From JBMYTN01 sp049604415 (GTDB lineage: Bacteria > Pseudomonadota > Alphaproteobacteria > Rhodospirillales > Rhodospirillaceae), in assembly GCA_049604415.1 (NCBI GenBank), contig JBMYTN010000020.1:1-64000 (forward strand): a stretch of 64,000 nt of DNA, in the 5' to 3' direction. How positions within the stretch are numbered: the first letter of the stretch is position 1; each line of letters opens with the position of its first letter. Below the pieces are notes generated by a model. It was not told where the DNA came from, searched no databases, and was given only the letters and a program-made list of their open reading frames with translations. Shown in pieces: positions 42,016-50,257 of this stretch. The position numbers were made by a program, and so were the translations under genes.

Positions 42016-42768
42016 TCACGGCACCAGGGCAAACACCGTGGTGGTGCGGACAGATCGGTCCTCGATGGCTTCCGGGACCGCGACGTCATAGGTCGCCAAA
42101 GCCACCAGACGGCCGCCGGAGCTGCTGACGCCCTCGTCGGTGCCGGGCAAATAAGACCGCCCGGGATCGGCCAGCAACACCCGGGTGCCCGTCGCCGCCA
42201 AGGCCTGCAGCCAAGGCAACACCCGGTCCGCCAAGGCCTTTTCGTAAAGCACATCGGCGGCCAGAACCACATCCCAGGCCCGGTCAACACTGCCAATGAC
42301 ATCGCCATCCAAAGGCGCGACCCGGACCTTGTTCAAAGCAGCATTCAGACGCAGGGCTGTTAGGGCATAGGCATCGATCTCATTGCCCTGGACCCGCTCC
42401 GCCCCGGCCTTCGCCGCCGCCAGGGCCGCCACCCCGCAGCCGGTGGCAAAATCCATCACCCGGCGGCCCTCCACCGCATCGGGATTGTCCAACACCCAAC
42501 GGGCCAAAGCCTGTCCACCCGCCCAGCAAAACGCCCAAAAGGGCGGCGGCAGACCGGTTTGTTGTAAGGTCTCCTCGGTGGCCTCCCAGAGCGGCGTCAG
42601 CTCAGTGGCCAGATGCAAGGTGAGCTCGGGCACCAGCGGCGGCACCGTGGGGGTGGTCCAGTCCCGGATCAGGGCTTCGGCCCGGTCCTCGTCATAAGCT
42701 CCCGAGGATGTTGGTTGGGGAGCTGGCTGGGAGGCAGGCGAGGGAGGCGGGGTGGACGGGTCGGTCAT
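42016..42768 (-). CDS. ETFB-lysine-methyltransferase-like SAM enzyme
   Basis: A 250-residue class I methyltransferase. FWAFCWAGGQALARWVLDNP, the SAM motif VMDFATGCGVAALAAAKAGA, and VVLAADVLYEKALAD match the family of protein lysine methyltransferases near ETFB-KMT, also labelled nicotinamide N-methyltransferase-like. The N-terminal 25 residues are Pro/Ser-rich. Its ATG overlaps the ubiA stop by four bases, so it is translated with ubiA. The protein target is not known here. Confidence 0.82.
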   Translation of the reverse strand: MTDPSTPPPSPASQPAPQPTSSGAYDEDRAEALIRDWTTPTVPPLVPELTLHLATELTPLWEATEETLQQTGLPPPFWAFCWAGGQALARWVLDNPDAVEGRRVMDFATGCGVAALAAAKAGAERVQGNEIDAYALTALRLNAALNKVRVAPLDGDVIGSVDRAWDVVLAADVLYEKALADRVLPWLQALAATGTRVLLADPGRSYLPGTDEGVSSSGGRLVALATYDVAVPEAIEDRSVRTTTVFALVP

Positions 42769-43721
42769 GCGGCGCTGACCTGACCGGCCAGAATGGCGGC
42801 CAGCAGCCCCCAGCCGACAAAGCGGTTGGCCTTGAAGCGGGCCAGGCAGTCCTTCGGGTCGTGGATGTCCACCTTCAGCGACTGCCAGACCAAGAAGCCT
42901 GCGACCCCGGCCAGCAGCGGCCAGTAACCCCAACCGAGACCGGCGGTCGCCCCCGCCGCCGCCCACAGGCCGATCATCACGGCGGTGAAGATCAGCAAAG
43001 CCGGTTTGGTGCGCTCGCCCAAGGCCAGGGCCGAGGATTTCACGCCGACCAGCGCGTCGTCCTCCTTGTCCTGATGGGCGTAGATGGTGTCGTAATGCAG
43101 GGTCCAGAAAAAACAGCCCGCATAGAGCAGCACAGCCGGGGCCGCCAGACCGCCGGTGGCCGCCGCCCAGCCCATCAACGCGCCATAGGTGAAGGTCAGG
43201 CCCAGCCAGGCCTGCGGCCAATAGGTGATGCGCTTCATCAACGGATAGGGGAAGACCAGCAACAAGGAGGCCACCCCAAGCCAGACCGTGAAGCTGTTGA
43301 ACTGCAATAGGATCAGCAGCCCGGCTAACAGCTGGACGGCCAGAAACAGCGCCGCGCCCTTGCGGCTGATGGCGCCCGAGGCAATGGGTCGGGTCGCGGT
43401 CCGGGCGACCTGGCGGTCATAATCCCGGTCGGCGATGTCATTGATGGTGCAGCCCGCCCCGCGCATGATCAGCGCGCCCAAGGCAAACAGCAGCAGATGC
43501 CAGGGGTCCGGAAAAGGCGCATGCCAGCGGATCGGCAAAAAGTCGGACCAGGGCGCCAGGGCCGCTCCCCACCAGCAGGGGAACAGCAGCAACCAAGTGC
43601 CAATGGGCCGGTCGAGCCGCATCAAACGGGTATAGGGATGCCAGCTGCTCGGTGTGATGCGCTCAATCCAAGACTGTTTCTGGATGTCGCTGGCGGTGCT
43701 GTCGGGCATGGCCGATGTCAT
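42765..43721 (-). CDS. ubiA: 4-hydroxybenzoate polyprenyltransferase
   Basis: UbiA joins the polyprenyl tail to 4-hydroxybenzoate in the inner membrane. The 318 residues give about eight to nine membrane segments. The two Asp-rich motifs are INDIADRDYDRQVARTATRP and AHQDKEDDALVGVKSSALAL. RLDRPIGTWLLLFPCWW is the usual start of the core. A second ATG at 43709 is an alternative start. It is divergent from rsmE. Confidence 0.95.
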   Translation of the reverse strand: MTSAMPDSTASDIQKQSWIERITPSSWHPYTRLMRLDRPIGTWLLLFPCWWGAALAPWSDFLPIRWHAPFPDPWHLLLFALGALIMRGAGCTINDIADRDYDRQVARTATRPIASGAISRKGAALFLAVQLLAGLLILLQFNSFTVWLGVASLLLVFPYPLMKRITYWPQAWLGLTFTYGALMGWAAATGGLAAPAVLLYAGCFFWTLHYDTIYAHQDKEDDALVGVKSSALALGERTKPALLIFTAVMIGLWAAAGATAGLGWGYWPLLAGVAGFLVWQSLKVDIHDPKDCLARFKANRFVGWGLLAAILAGQVSAA

Positions 43722-43842
43722 GAAGGTGATCCGATTTGACCTCTTGCGCGCACAGCCTACTCAGGTGCACATGGAGACGCAATCCACTGGCTCCGTCCGC
43801 CCCCATTCCCCAACGCCCCCTATAGAGGTCCCCTGCGATATT

Positions 43843-44640
43843 ATGGCCGCGTCCCGTTCCAACCTCGGATCTGCTCCACGGGCCGCCCGTCTGGTCCGGC
43901 TCCACACCGCCGCCCCCCTGGCCGAGGGTCAGCCGGTCGCGTTGCTGCCAGATCAGGTGCATCGGTTGCATGCGGTGATGCGGCTGGCGGCGGGGGCGGA
44001 GATCCGGCTGTTCAACACGGTGGATGGCGAATGGCGCTGCCGCCTGTCCCAGCTGACCAAGCGGGCCGGGGAGGCGACCCCAGAGCACCAACTCCGGTCC
44101 CAGGCCGAGGAACCGGCCCCGGGACCCTGGCTGGCTTTTGCGCCGCTCAAGAAAGACGCTCAGGATTATTTGACCGAAAAGGCCGTCGAGCTGGGGGTGG
44201 ACCAGTTCTGGCCGGTCTTCACCGACCATGCCAATAGCGGGCGGATCCGGCTGGACCGGCTCCAGGCCCAGGCCATCGAGGCCGCTGAGCAATGCGAGCG
44301 CCTCAGTTTGCCGACCCTGCGAGAGCCGCTGGATGGGCTGGAGACGCTGCTGGCGGCCTGGCCCTCGGACCGCCCGATCCTGGCGGCCACCGAACGCCAG
44401 GATGTGGTGCCCATCGGGGCGTATTTGTCTGGATTAACGCCCGAGGCGCTGTTTGGCCCGCTCGGGATTGTGATTGGACCGGAGGGGGGCTTTTCCCCCA
44501 AAGAACTTGACGTTTTGCAATCCCATCCCCTTGTGACTAGGGTTGGGCTCGGCCCCCGGATCCTCCGCGCAGAAACCGCAGCGGCGGCGGCCCTCGTGTC
44601 AGTGCAATTCTGGCGAGACTCTGTCCGCCCGTCTCAGTGA
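43843..44640 (+). CDS. rsmE: 16S rRNA m3U1498 methyltransferase
   Basis: RsmE is a SPOUT (knotted) methyltransferase acting on U1498 of 16S rRNA. The 265 residues have QVHRLHAVMRLAAGAEI in the PUA-like part, and IGPEGGFSPKELDVL with LGPRILRAETAAAAAL forming the knot. The ATG at 43843 is set by family alignment; the frame is open for 63 codons upstream, across the divergent ubiA start. gshA begins 11 bases after its stop. Confidence 0.92.
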   Translation: MAASRSNLGSAPRAARLVRLHTAAPLAEGQPVALLPDQVHRLHAVMRLAAGAEIRLFNTVDGEWRCRLSQLTKRAGEATPEHQLRSQAEEPAPGPWLAFAPLKKDAQDYLTEKAVELGVDQFWPVFTDHANSGRIRLDRLQAQAIEAAEQCERLSLPTLREPLDGLETLLAAWPSDRPILAATERQDVVPIGAYLSGLTPEALFGPLGIVIGPEGGFSPKELDVLQSHPLVTRVGLGPRILRAETAAAAALVSVQFWRDSVRPSQ

Positions 44641-44650
44641 GGATTTCTCT

Positions 44651-46039
44651 ATGTCCGTTGTTGCCTCAAGCTCCGCCTCTGGTGTTCCAGAGGGCGACGC
44701 CCCGCGCCTGACCCGAGATGATCTGATCGCCGATTTGGAAAGCGGCTGCCGCCCCAAGGCCGATTGGCGCATGGGCACCGAGCACGAGAAATTCGCCTTC
44801 ACTTTGGCCGACAACCGCCCGCTGACCTATGAGGGCGAGCGCGGCGTGAAGGCTTTGCTGGAGGGGCTGACCCGCTTTGGCTGGCAACCGGTCTACGAGA
44901 ACGGCAACATCATCGCCCTGACTTGCGACACCATGGGCTCGGTCACCCTGGAGCCCGGCGGCCAGATCGAGCTGTCCGGCGCGCAGCATGAAACGGTGCA
45001 CGAAACCTGCCGCGAGGTCACCACCCACCACCGCAATTTGAAACAGGTGGCGGGCGAGCTGGGGATCGGCTTTCTCGGGCTTGGCTTTCAGCCGAAATGG
45101 CCCCGGGCGGATATCCCTTGGATGCCCAAGGGCCGCTATCAGATCATGCGCGATGAAATGCCCCGGGTCGGGTCCATGGGCATCGACATGATGATCCGGA
45201 CCTGCACCGTGCAAACCAATCTGGATTTCGATACCGAGGCCGATATGGTGCGCAAATTCCGGGTCTCGCTGGCTTTGCAGCCGGTGGCCACGGCGCTGTG
45301 GGCCAATTCCCCCTTCACCGAGGGCCGCCCCAATGGTCGCTTGAGCCAGCGCTCCCATGTCTGGACCGACACCGACCCGGCCCGCACCGGCACCTTGCCC
45401 TTCGTCTTTGAAGACGGCATGGGGTTTGAGCGCTATGTGGACTATCTGCTTGATGTGCCGATGTATTTTGTCTATCGCGACGGCAAATACATTGATGCTG
45501 CCGGGCAGTCCTTCCGGGATTTCATGGAGGGTCGGCTGCCCGCTCTGCCCGGCGCATTGCCGAGCCTGAAGGATTGGTCGGACCATTTAACGGTGAGCTT
45601 CCCGGAAGTCCGGCTGAAAAAATACTTGGAAATGCGCGGGGCCGACGGCGGGCCGTGGAACCGACTCTGCGGTCTGCCCGCCTTCTGGGTCGGGCTGCTC
45701 TATGACACCGAGGCCCTGGATGCGGCCTTCGATCTGATCAAGGATTTCACCGCCGAGGACCATGCCTATTTGCGCGAGGCGGTGCCGACCACGGCGCTGA
45801 AAACCAAGTTCCGCGATGGCACGGTGCAGGATCTGGCGATCCGCGCTTTGGAGATCGCCAAGACCGGTTTGACCAACCGTAATCGGCTGAACAGCAGCGG
45901 TCGGGACGAGACCGGTTTCCTCGATCCGCTGTGGCTGATCGCCAAAACCGGGCGGACCCAGGCCGAGGAACTGCTCGACTCTTTTTACGGGCGCTGGAAT
46001 GGCGAGATCGATCCGGTCTTTACGGAATGCGCTTATTAG
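44651..46039 (+). CDS. gshA: Glutamate-cysteine ligase, plant/alphaproteobacterial type
   Basis: GshA makes gamma-glutamylcysteine, the first step of glutathione synthesis. The 462 residues match the GCS2 family: RMGTEHEKFAFTLADNRPL, LEPGGQIELSGAQHETVHET, GFQPKWPRADIPWMPKGRY and RTCTVQTNLDFDTEADMV. This is the plant-like type found in alphaproteobacteria and not the E. coli type. It follows rsmE closely with GAGG overlapping the rsmE stop. Confidence 0.94.
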   Translation: MSVVASSSASGVPEGDAPRLTRDDLIADLESGCRPKADWRMGTEHEKFAFTLADNRPLTYEGERGVKALLEGLTRFGWQPVYENGNIIALTCDTMGSVTLEPGGQIELSGAQHETVHETCREVTTHHRNLKQVAGELGIGFLGLGFQPKWPRADIPWMPKGRYQIMRDEMPRVGSMGIDMMIRTCTVQTNLDFDTEADMVRKFRVSLALQPVATALWANSPFTEGRPNGRLSQRSHVWTDTDPARTGTLPFVFEDGMGFERYVDYLLDVPMYFVYRDGKYIDAAGQSFRDFMEGRLPALPGALPSLKDWSDHLTVSFPEVRLKKYLEMRGADGGPWNRLCGLPAFWVGLLYDTEALDAAFDLIKDFTAEDHAYLREAVPTTALKTKFRDGTVQDLAIRALEIAKTGLTNRNRLNSSGRDETGFLDPLWLIAKTGRTQAEELLDSFYGRWNGEIDPVFTECAY

Positions 46040-46078
46040 GGTTGATTGGCCGCAGCGCAACAAGTTGGACCCGCAACC

Positions 46079-46447
46079 GTGACCAAGACCGACTCCGCAG
46101 CCGCCTCTGCCCGCCCCACAAGCGAACCTTCAGGGCCAGACTCCGCCAGACGATCAGCACAGGACTGCCGGGACATGGCCGACATCCGGCGGGAGATAAA
46201 CCGGCTGGATGAAGTGCTGATCCCGCTCCTCGTTGAACGGTTGTCCTATGTCGGCAAGGCGGCGGATTTTAAGGCTCAACGACAAGATGTCGTCGTTCCA
46301 TGGCGAATCGAAGAGGTGGTGCAACGGGCGGCACAGAAGGCCGAATCCCTCGGCGGAGACCCCTATATAGTTGAAAGAATTTGGCGGGCACTCGTAGACG
46401 TTTCAATTGCCCATGAGGGGCGACAATGGGACCGCCGATCCGACTAG
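46079..46447 (+). CDS. AroQ-type chorismate mutase
   Basis: A short chorismate mutase that turns chorismate into prephenate. The helical core starts DMADIRREINRLDEVLIPLL, then RLSYVGKAADFKAQ, PWRIEEVVQRAAQKAES and IVERIWRALVDVSIAHE, with the active-site Arg and Lys visible. The start is uncertain: GTG 46079 keeps the CRDM segment seen ahead of the core in relatives; ATG 46175 would give a 90-residue core. It follows gshA by about 40 bases. Confidence 0.82.
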   Translation: MTKTDSAAASARPTSEPSGPDSARRSAQDCRDMADIRREINRLDEVLIPLLVERLSYVGKAADFKAQRQDVVVPWRIEEVVQRAAQKAESLGGDPYIVERIWRALVDVSIAHEGRQWDRRSD

Positions 46448-46743
46448 ATCGCCGATTGGTATAGTGGTTTACAGGTTAGTCGGCTGTTTTGGTTCTGGTT
46501 TTTTAACCAAGGGCAGCGTAGGCTTGCGGCCTTATGACAAAAGAGTGGCCGGACCCGTTCTGTAGAACGGAACACAAGACGCCGCCGACGGGACAGGGTA
46601 CGAGACCGCCAAAACGGGGCTCGGACCGGATTGCGGATGCCCAACTGGGAGAGGGCACCGCAGGGGATATCGAAAGAGCCCCATAGGCAGATGTCTAACA
46701 GTGTTGTCCGTGGACCGGTCGCTTTAGGGGAGGCAGGGACATC
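46448..46743. other. Intergenic stretch without a gene
   Basis: I see no convincing gene in these 296 bases. A GGTTC...AACC type pairing (GGTTCTGGTTTTTTAACC) near 46490 is a possible weak terminator after the chorismate mutase gene. A GGGGAGGCAGGG run close to 46730 serves the chemoreceptor start. Confidence 0.5.
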
Positions 46744-48732
46744 GTGCTCACATCAATCTCCATCCGATGGCGTTTGGTCTCGGGCTTCTTTGTGGTGCTC
46801 GTCCTGACCTGCCTGCTCGGTCTGATGGCCGTCGTGGTTTTTTCCGATGTGAATGAGAGCTTCGCCGAATATGGCGACAGCGCCGATTTGGCCCTGAGTT
46901 CGGCGCAGTTGGATCTGGACGCCAAATCCCTGGAAAAACTGGTCAGCGCCTATCTGGAAGATCCGACCACCACCGATCAGGCCGATATCGCCAAGGCCAC
47001 CACGGCGCTCAGCCGCAGCTTAAGCGATGTGCAGAGCATGGCGGGCCGGGAGGACAAAGCCGCCCGGGTGCAGGAGATGCAGACCGCCTTCCAGGCCTAT
47101 GCCGAGGCGATTGTTCCGGCCTTGGAGCTGGTGGATCAGCGGGTTGAGTTGGTCGAGGAGGTGTTGCATCCGGCCTCCGACGGCATGGTCGAATGGGCCG
47201 TCGCCCAGCGCGACAGCGCGGCGGAAGCAGGTGAGATGGATCTGGTGATCGGCAATACGGATCTCAGCCGAGCCATGCTCCAGGCCCGGATCTATACCGA
47301 CCGCTATTTGTTGACCAATGGCGAGGATGAGTTCAACGCGATCTGGGAAAGCCTGTTTGAAGGCATCGACGCCATGGATGCCTTGGACAATCCCGAGGCC
47401 ATAGAGGATCTGTATATCGCCTTTGAAGATGGGCTGAATGATCTGTCCGGCGTGGTCGGGGAGATCTCGGCCATCGAAGAAGAGCTGCACAGCCTGGGCA
47501 TGCTGATCACCGATGCAGCCACGGAACTGAAATTGGGTGCCATGGCCAATCAGGGCGAAATCCGCAGCGCGGCGTCTGCGGAACTGGTGGGCGCGCGCTC
47601 GATCATGGTCTGGGCCTCGGTGGGGATCGTGTTCTTCGGCATTGTCGCCGCCGTCTGGATCGGTCATTCGATCACCGGACCGATTGACGGCATGACCACC
47701 GCCTTGAACCGCCTGGCCGACGGCGACAGTGAAACCGACATTCCGCATGTGGGGCGCGGGGATGAGATCGGCGCCATGGCCCATGCGGCCCAGATCTTTA
47801 AAGACAGTGCCCATCGCATGGCGGCGATGCAGCTGGAGCAGGAAGAGTCCCGGCGCAAGGCCGAGGAGGAACAAAAGATCCTGATCGCCAAGCTGGCCGA
47901 TGAGCTGGAACAATCGGTCAGCGGGGTGATCGCTGTGATCGGCGATTCCACCCAGCAGCTGGAATCCACCGCCCAGAACATGCAAGCCAACGCCCAATCG
48001 ACCTTGGATCAGGTGCGCGGCGTGGCGACCATCACTGGCGAGACCCGGACCGATGTCCAATCCGCAGCGGCGGGCACCGAGGATCTGACGGTCTCCATCG
48101 ACCATATCAGCCAGCAGGTATCGGATTCCTCGGCCATCGCCAAGGATGCGGTGACCAAGGCTGGCCAGGCGGCAACCCAGGTCGAGGCTCTGCGCGAGGC
48201 CGCCGGTCGGATCGGCGAGGTCGTCAGCCTGATCAGTGACATTGCCGAACAGACCAATCTGCTGGCGCTGAACGCCACCATTGAAGCGGCGCGGGCGGGC
48301 GAGGCGGGCAAGGGTTTTGCCGTGGTCGCCAATGAGGTCAAGCATCTGGCCAATCAGACCGGTCGGGCGACCGAGGAGATCTCGACCCAAATCGGCGATG
48401 TGCAAAACGCGACCCAGGAGGCGGTCAACGCCATTGCCGCCATTGGCGAGGTGATCCACCAGGTCGATGATATTTCCGCCAGCGTGGCCGAGGCGGTGAA
48501 CACCCAAGGCGATGCCACCCGCCGGATTGCCGATGCGGCGCAGCGGGCGGCCACCGGCACCGAGCAATGCTCAGAGTCCATCGAAACGGTCACTTCAGTG
48601 GCCGGGGAAACCGAGGTCGCGGCGGGCCGGGTGATGGAAAGCTCCCGCTCCCTAAGCGAGCAAAGCGAGTCCCTGAAGGAACAGGTCTGGCGCTTTCTTC
48701 GCCATATCCGGAGTTCCTCCCAGCGGGTGTGA
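46744..48732 (+). CDS. Methyl-accepting chemotaxis protein
   Basis: A 662-residue chemoreceptor. A membrane segment lies at residues 10-34, a helical periplasmic domain at about 35-285 rich in Glu, Ala and Leu, a second membrane segment at about 288-312, a HAMP domain (TALNRLADGDSETDIPHVGR) and the signalling tip with EQTNLLALNATIEAARAGE near residue 501. The periplasmic part resembles long helical-bundle sensors. It starts with GTG at 46744 after GGGGAGGCAGGG. The ligand is unknown. No che genes are adjacent, so it is an orphan receptor. Confidence 0.93.
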   Translation: MLTSISIRWRLVSGFFVVLVLTCLLGLMAVVVFSDVNESFAEYGDSADLALSSAQLDLDAKSLEKLVSAYLEDPTTTDQADIAKATTALSRSLSDVQSMAGREDKAARVQEMQTAFQAYAEAIVPALELVDQRVELVEEVLHPASDGMVEWAVAQRDSAAEAGEMDLVIGNTDLSRAMLQARIYTDRYLLTNGEDEFNAIWESLFEGIDAMDALDNPEAIEDLYIAFEDGLNDLSGVVGEISAIEEELHSLGMLITDAATELKLGAMANQGEIRSAASAELVGARSIMVWASVGIVFFGIVAAVWIGHSITGPIDGMTTALNRLADGDSETDIPHVGRGDEIGAMAHAAQIFKDSAHRMAAMQLEQEESRRKAEEEQKILIAKLADELEQSVSGVIAVIGDSTQQLESTAQNMQANAQSTLDQVRGVATITGETRTDVQSAAAGTEDLTVSIDHISQQVSDSSAIAKDAVTKAGQAATQVEALREAAGRIGEVVSLISDIAEQTNLLALNATIEAARAGEAGKGFAVVANEVKHLANQTGRATEEISTQIGDVQNATQEAVNAIAAIGEVIHQVDDISASVAEAVNTQGDATRRIADAAQRAATGTEQCSESIETVTSVAGETEVAAGRVMESSRSLSEQSESLKEQVWRFLRHIRSSSQRV

Positions 48733-48751
48733 GGGTGAGTTTGGGGGGGTG

Positions 48752-48941
48752 TTTTGTTCGGGCTTTGCCCGAACTTTGTTGCCCTCAAGCGCCGGGCGCC
48801 TCCGGCTTGGCTTACGGACCCATTCGGGTCCGGGCGCTCAGCGCGCCAGTCGCGCCCTTTTAGGGCGCTCCGGTTCCCTGAGATGAGTTGGGCACGGTTT
48901 TTCACTGCTAGATAAAAGGGTGCAACTACATATGTAGGTGG
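48752..48941 (+). repeat. Composite repeat A, first tandem copy
   Basis: A hairpin-rich unit of about 190 bases. In order it has GTTCGGGC-TTT-GCCCGAAC, GCGCCGGGCGCC, GGACCC-ATTC-GGGTCC, the stem GCGCCC-TTTTA-GGGCGC (48852-48868), then GGTTCCCTGAG, GTTGGGCACG and the 12-base palindrome CTACATATGTAG (48926-48937). It follows the chemoreceptor stop. Confidence 0.85.
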
Positions 48942-48952
48942 CGAGAGGGTTT

Positions 48953-49020
48953 GGTTCCCTGAGGCGAGAGGGGTGCTGTTTTACGGTGCCAGATAAAGAG
49001 TGCAACTACATATGTAGGTG
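48953..49020 (+). repeat. Composite repeat A, partial middle copy
   Basis: Only the 3' half of the unit is here: GGTTCCCTGAGGCGAGAG, then AGATAAAGAGTGCAACTACA and the palindrome CTACATATGTAG at 49006-49017. Confidence 0.85.
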
Positions 49021-49056
49021 GCGCGTGGCGCCGGTTCCCTGAGGCGGGGGAGTTTG

Positions 49057-49244
49057 TTTTGTTCGGGCTTTGCCCGAACTTTGTTGCCCTCAAGCGCCGG
49101 GCGCCTCCGGCTTGGCTTTCGCTCCGCTGCGCTTCGCGGGGCCTCAACGGCCCAGTCGCGCTCTTTCAGAGCGCTCCGGTTCCCTGAGATGAGTTGGGCA
49201 CGATTTTTCAGTGCCAGATAAAGAGTGCAACTACATACGTAGGT
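49057..49244 (+). repeat. Composite repeat A, second full copy
   Basis: Same order as the first copy. The stem at 49158-49174 is GCGCTC-TTTCA-GAGCGC, changed on both arms against GCGCCC/GGGCGC of copy 1, so pairing is kept. The middle hairpin differs (CGCTCCGCTGCGCTTCGCGG). The end palindrome is CTACATACGTAG with one mismatch. Bases 49086-49140 match 1-55 of the window in reverse. Together the repeats fill the 565-base gap 48733-49297; no gene is seen. Confidence 0.85.
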
Positions 49245-49297
49245 GATTCGGGGCGCCAGCCTTAGGGACGGATCGCAGCAATCCCTTGAGGGACTAA

Positions 49298-50191
49298 ATG
49301 ATGGATGGGCGTGCGCAACAGGGTGCTCCGATCAAGCTCGCGGGCCTAACCGCCGTGGCCATGACCGCCTTTGCCGCCAATTCCATCTTTTGTCGCTTGG
49401 CCCTGGCCGAAACCAGCATCGATCCAGCCAGTTTCACCGCCATCCGCATCGGCTCCGGCGCGGTGATGCTCGCCATCATCTCCATCCTGCTGAGCAAAAA
49501 ATCCGGCTCCCCAATCCTCCGAGGATCCTGGCGCGGGGCGACAGCCCTGCTGGCCTATGCGGTGGCCTTCTCCTTCGCCTATGTCTCCCTGGAAGCAGGC
49601 ACCGGGGCCCTGCTGCTGTTCGGCGCGGTCCAGGCAACCATGATCCTCTGGGGGCTGTGGTGCGGCGAGCGGTTGGCGACAGGCCAATGGATTGGCTTGG
49701 TGCTGGCCCTGGGCGGGCTGGTGGTTTTGCTCTCGCCCGGGGTCAGTGCCCCCGATCCCCTCGGCGCGGGCCTGATGTTGTCCGCCGGGATCGCTTGGGG
49801 GGTCTATTGCCTGCTGGGTAAGGGAACCGGCGATCCGGTGGCAACCACAGCAGGGAATTTTCTGCGCGGCCTGCCCATAGCCCTGGCGGTGGCGGCGGTT
49901 GTCCTGGTCAGCCAAGGCCTGGACATCGATCCGATGGGGGTGCTCTATGGGGTGTTGTCCGGAGCGCTGGCCTCGGGCTGCGGCTATGCGATCTGGTATG
50001 CCGCTCTGCCGGGGCTGAGCGCGGCCCGGGCGGCCTCGGTGCAGTTGAGTGTGCCGGTGATCACCGCGCTGCTGGCGGTGGTGACCTTGGACGAGCCAGT
50101 GTCGCTGCGGCTGGCCTTGGCGTCTTTGGCCGTGCTGGGAGGCATTGCCCTGGTGATTGCCGGGCGGGTCAAAGGCCCCTCAGAGCGTTAA
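49298..50191 (+). CDS. EamA-family (DMT) transporter
   Basis: A 297-residue membrane protein with about ten membrane segments in two halves, each with the EamA pattern (for example LTAVAMTAFAANSIFCRLAL and GLMLSAGIAWGVYCLLGKG). Family members export amino acids or other metabolites. The second half ends in SLRLALASLAVLGGIALVIA. The start ATG 49298 has a second ATG one codon on. Substrate unknown. Confidence 0.85.
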   Translation: MMDGRAQQGAPIKLAGLTAVAMTAFAANSIFCRLALAETSIDPASFTAIRIGSGAVMLAIISILLSKKSGSPILRGSWRGATALLAYAVAFSFAYVSLEAGTGALLLFGAVQATMILWGLWCGERLATGQWIGLVLALGGLVVLLSPGVSAPDPLGAGLMLSAGIAWGVYCLLGKGTGDPVATTAGNFLRGLPIALAVAAVVLVSQGLDIDPMGVLYGVLSGALASGCGYAIWYAALPGLSAARAASVQLSVPVITALLAVVTLDEPVSLRLALASLAVLGGIALVIAGRVKGPSER

Positions 50192-50257
50192 AGATTTTTA
50201 CCGACCTTTGGATTACCTTTGCACCCGCACCCAGGAGGCAAGCTATCAGAGGTGACC

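Noticed and set aside
28862..42016. Direct repeats or an attachment site flanking the DISARM island
   Set aside because: I compared the borders near 28.9-29.4 kb and 41.7-42.0 kb by eye and found no convincing repeat; no integrase is present.
46455..46525. tRNA-like text (GGTATAGTGGTTTA) after the chorismate mutase gene
   Set aside because: It looks like a tRNA D-arm, but no matching acceptor stem, anticodon arm or T-arm could be folded.
48926..49242. Possible CRISPR array from the repeated CTACATATGTAG motif
   Set aside because: Only three copies with unequal spacing (80 and 225 bases), and the spacers are themselves repeats; no cas genes.
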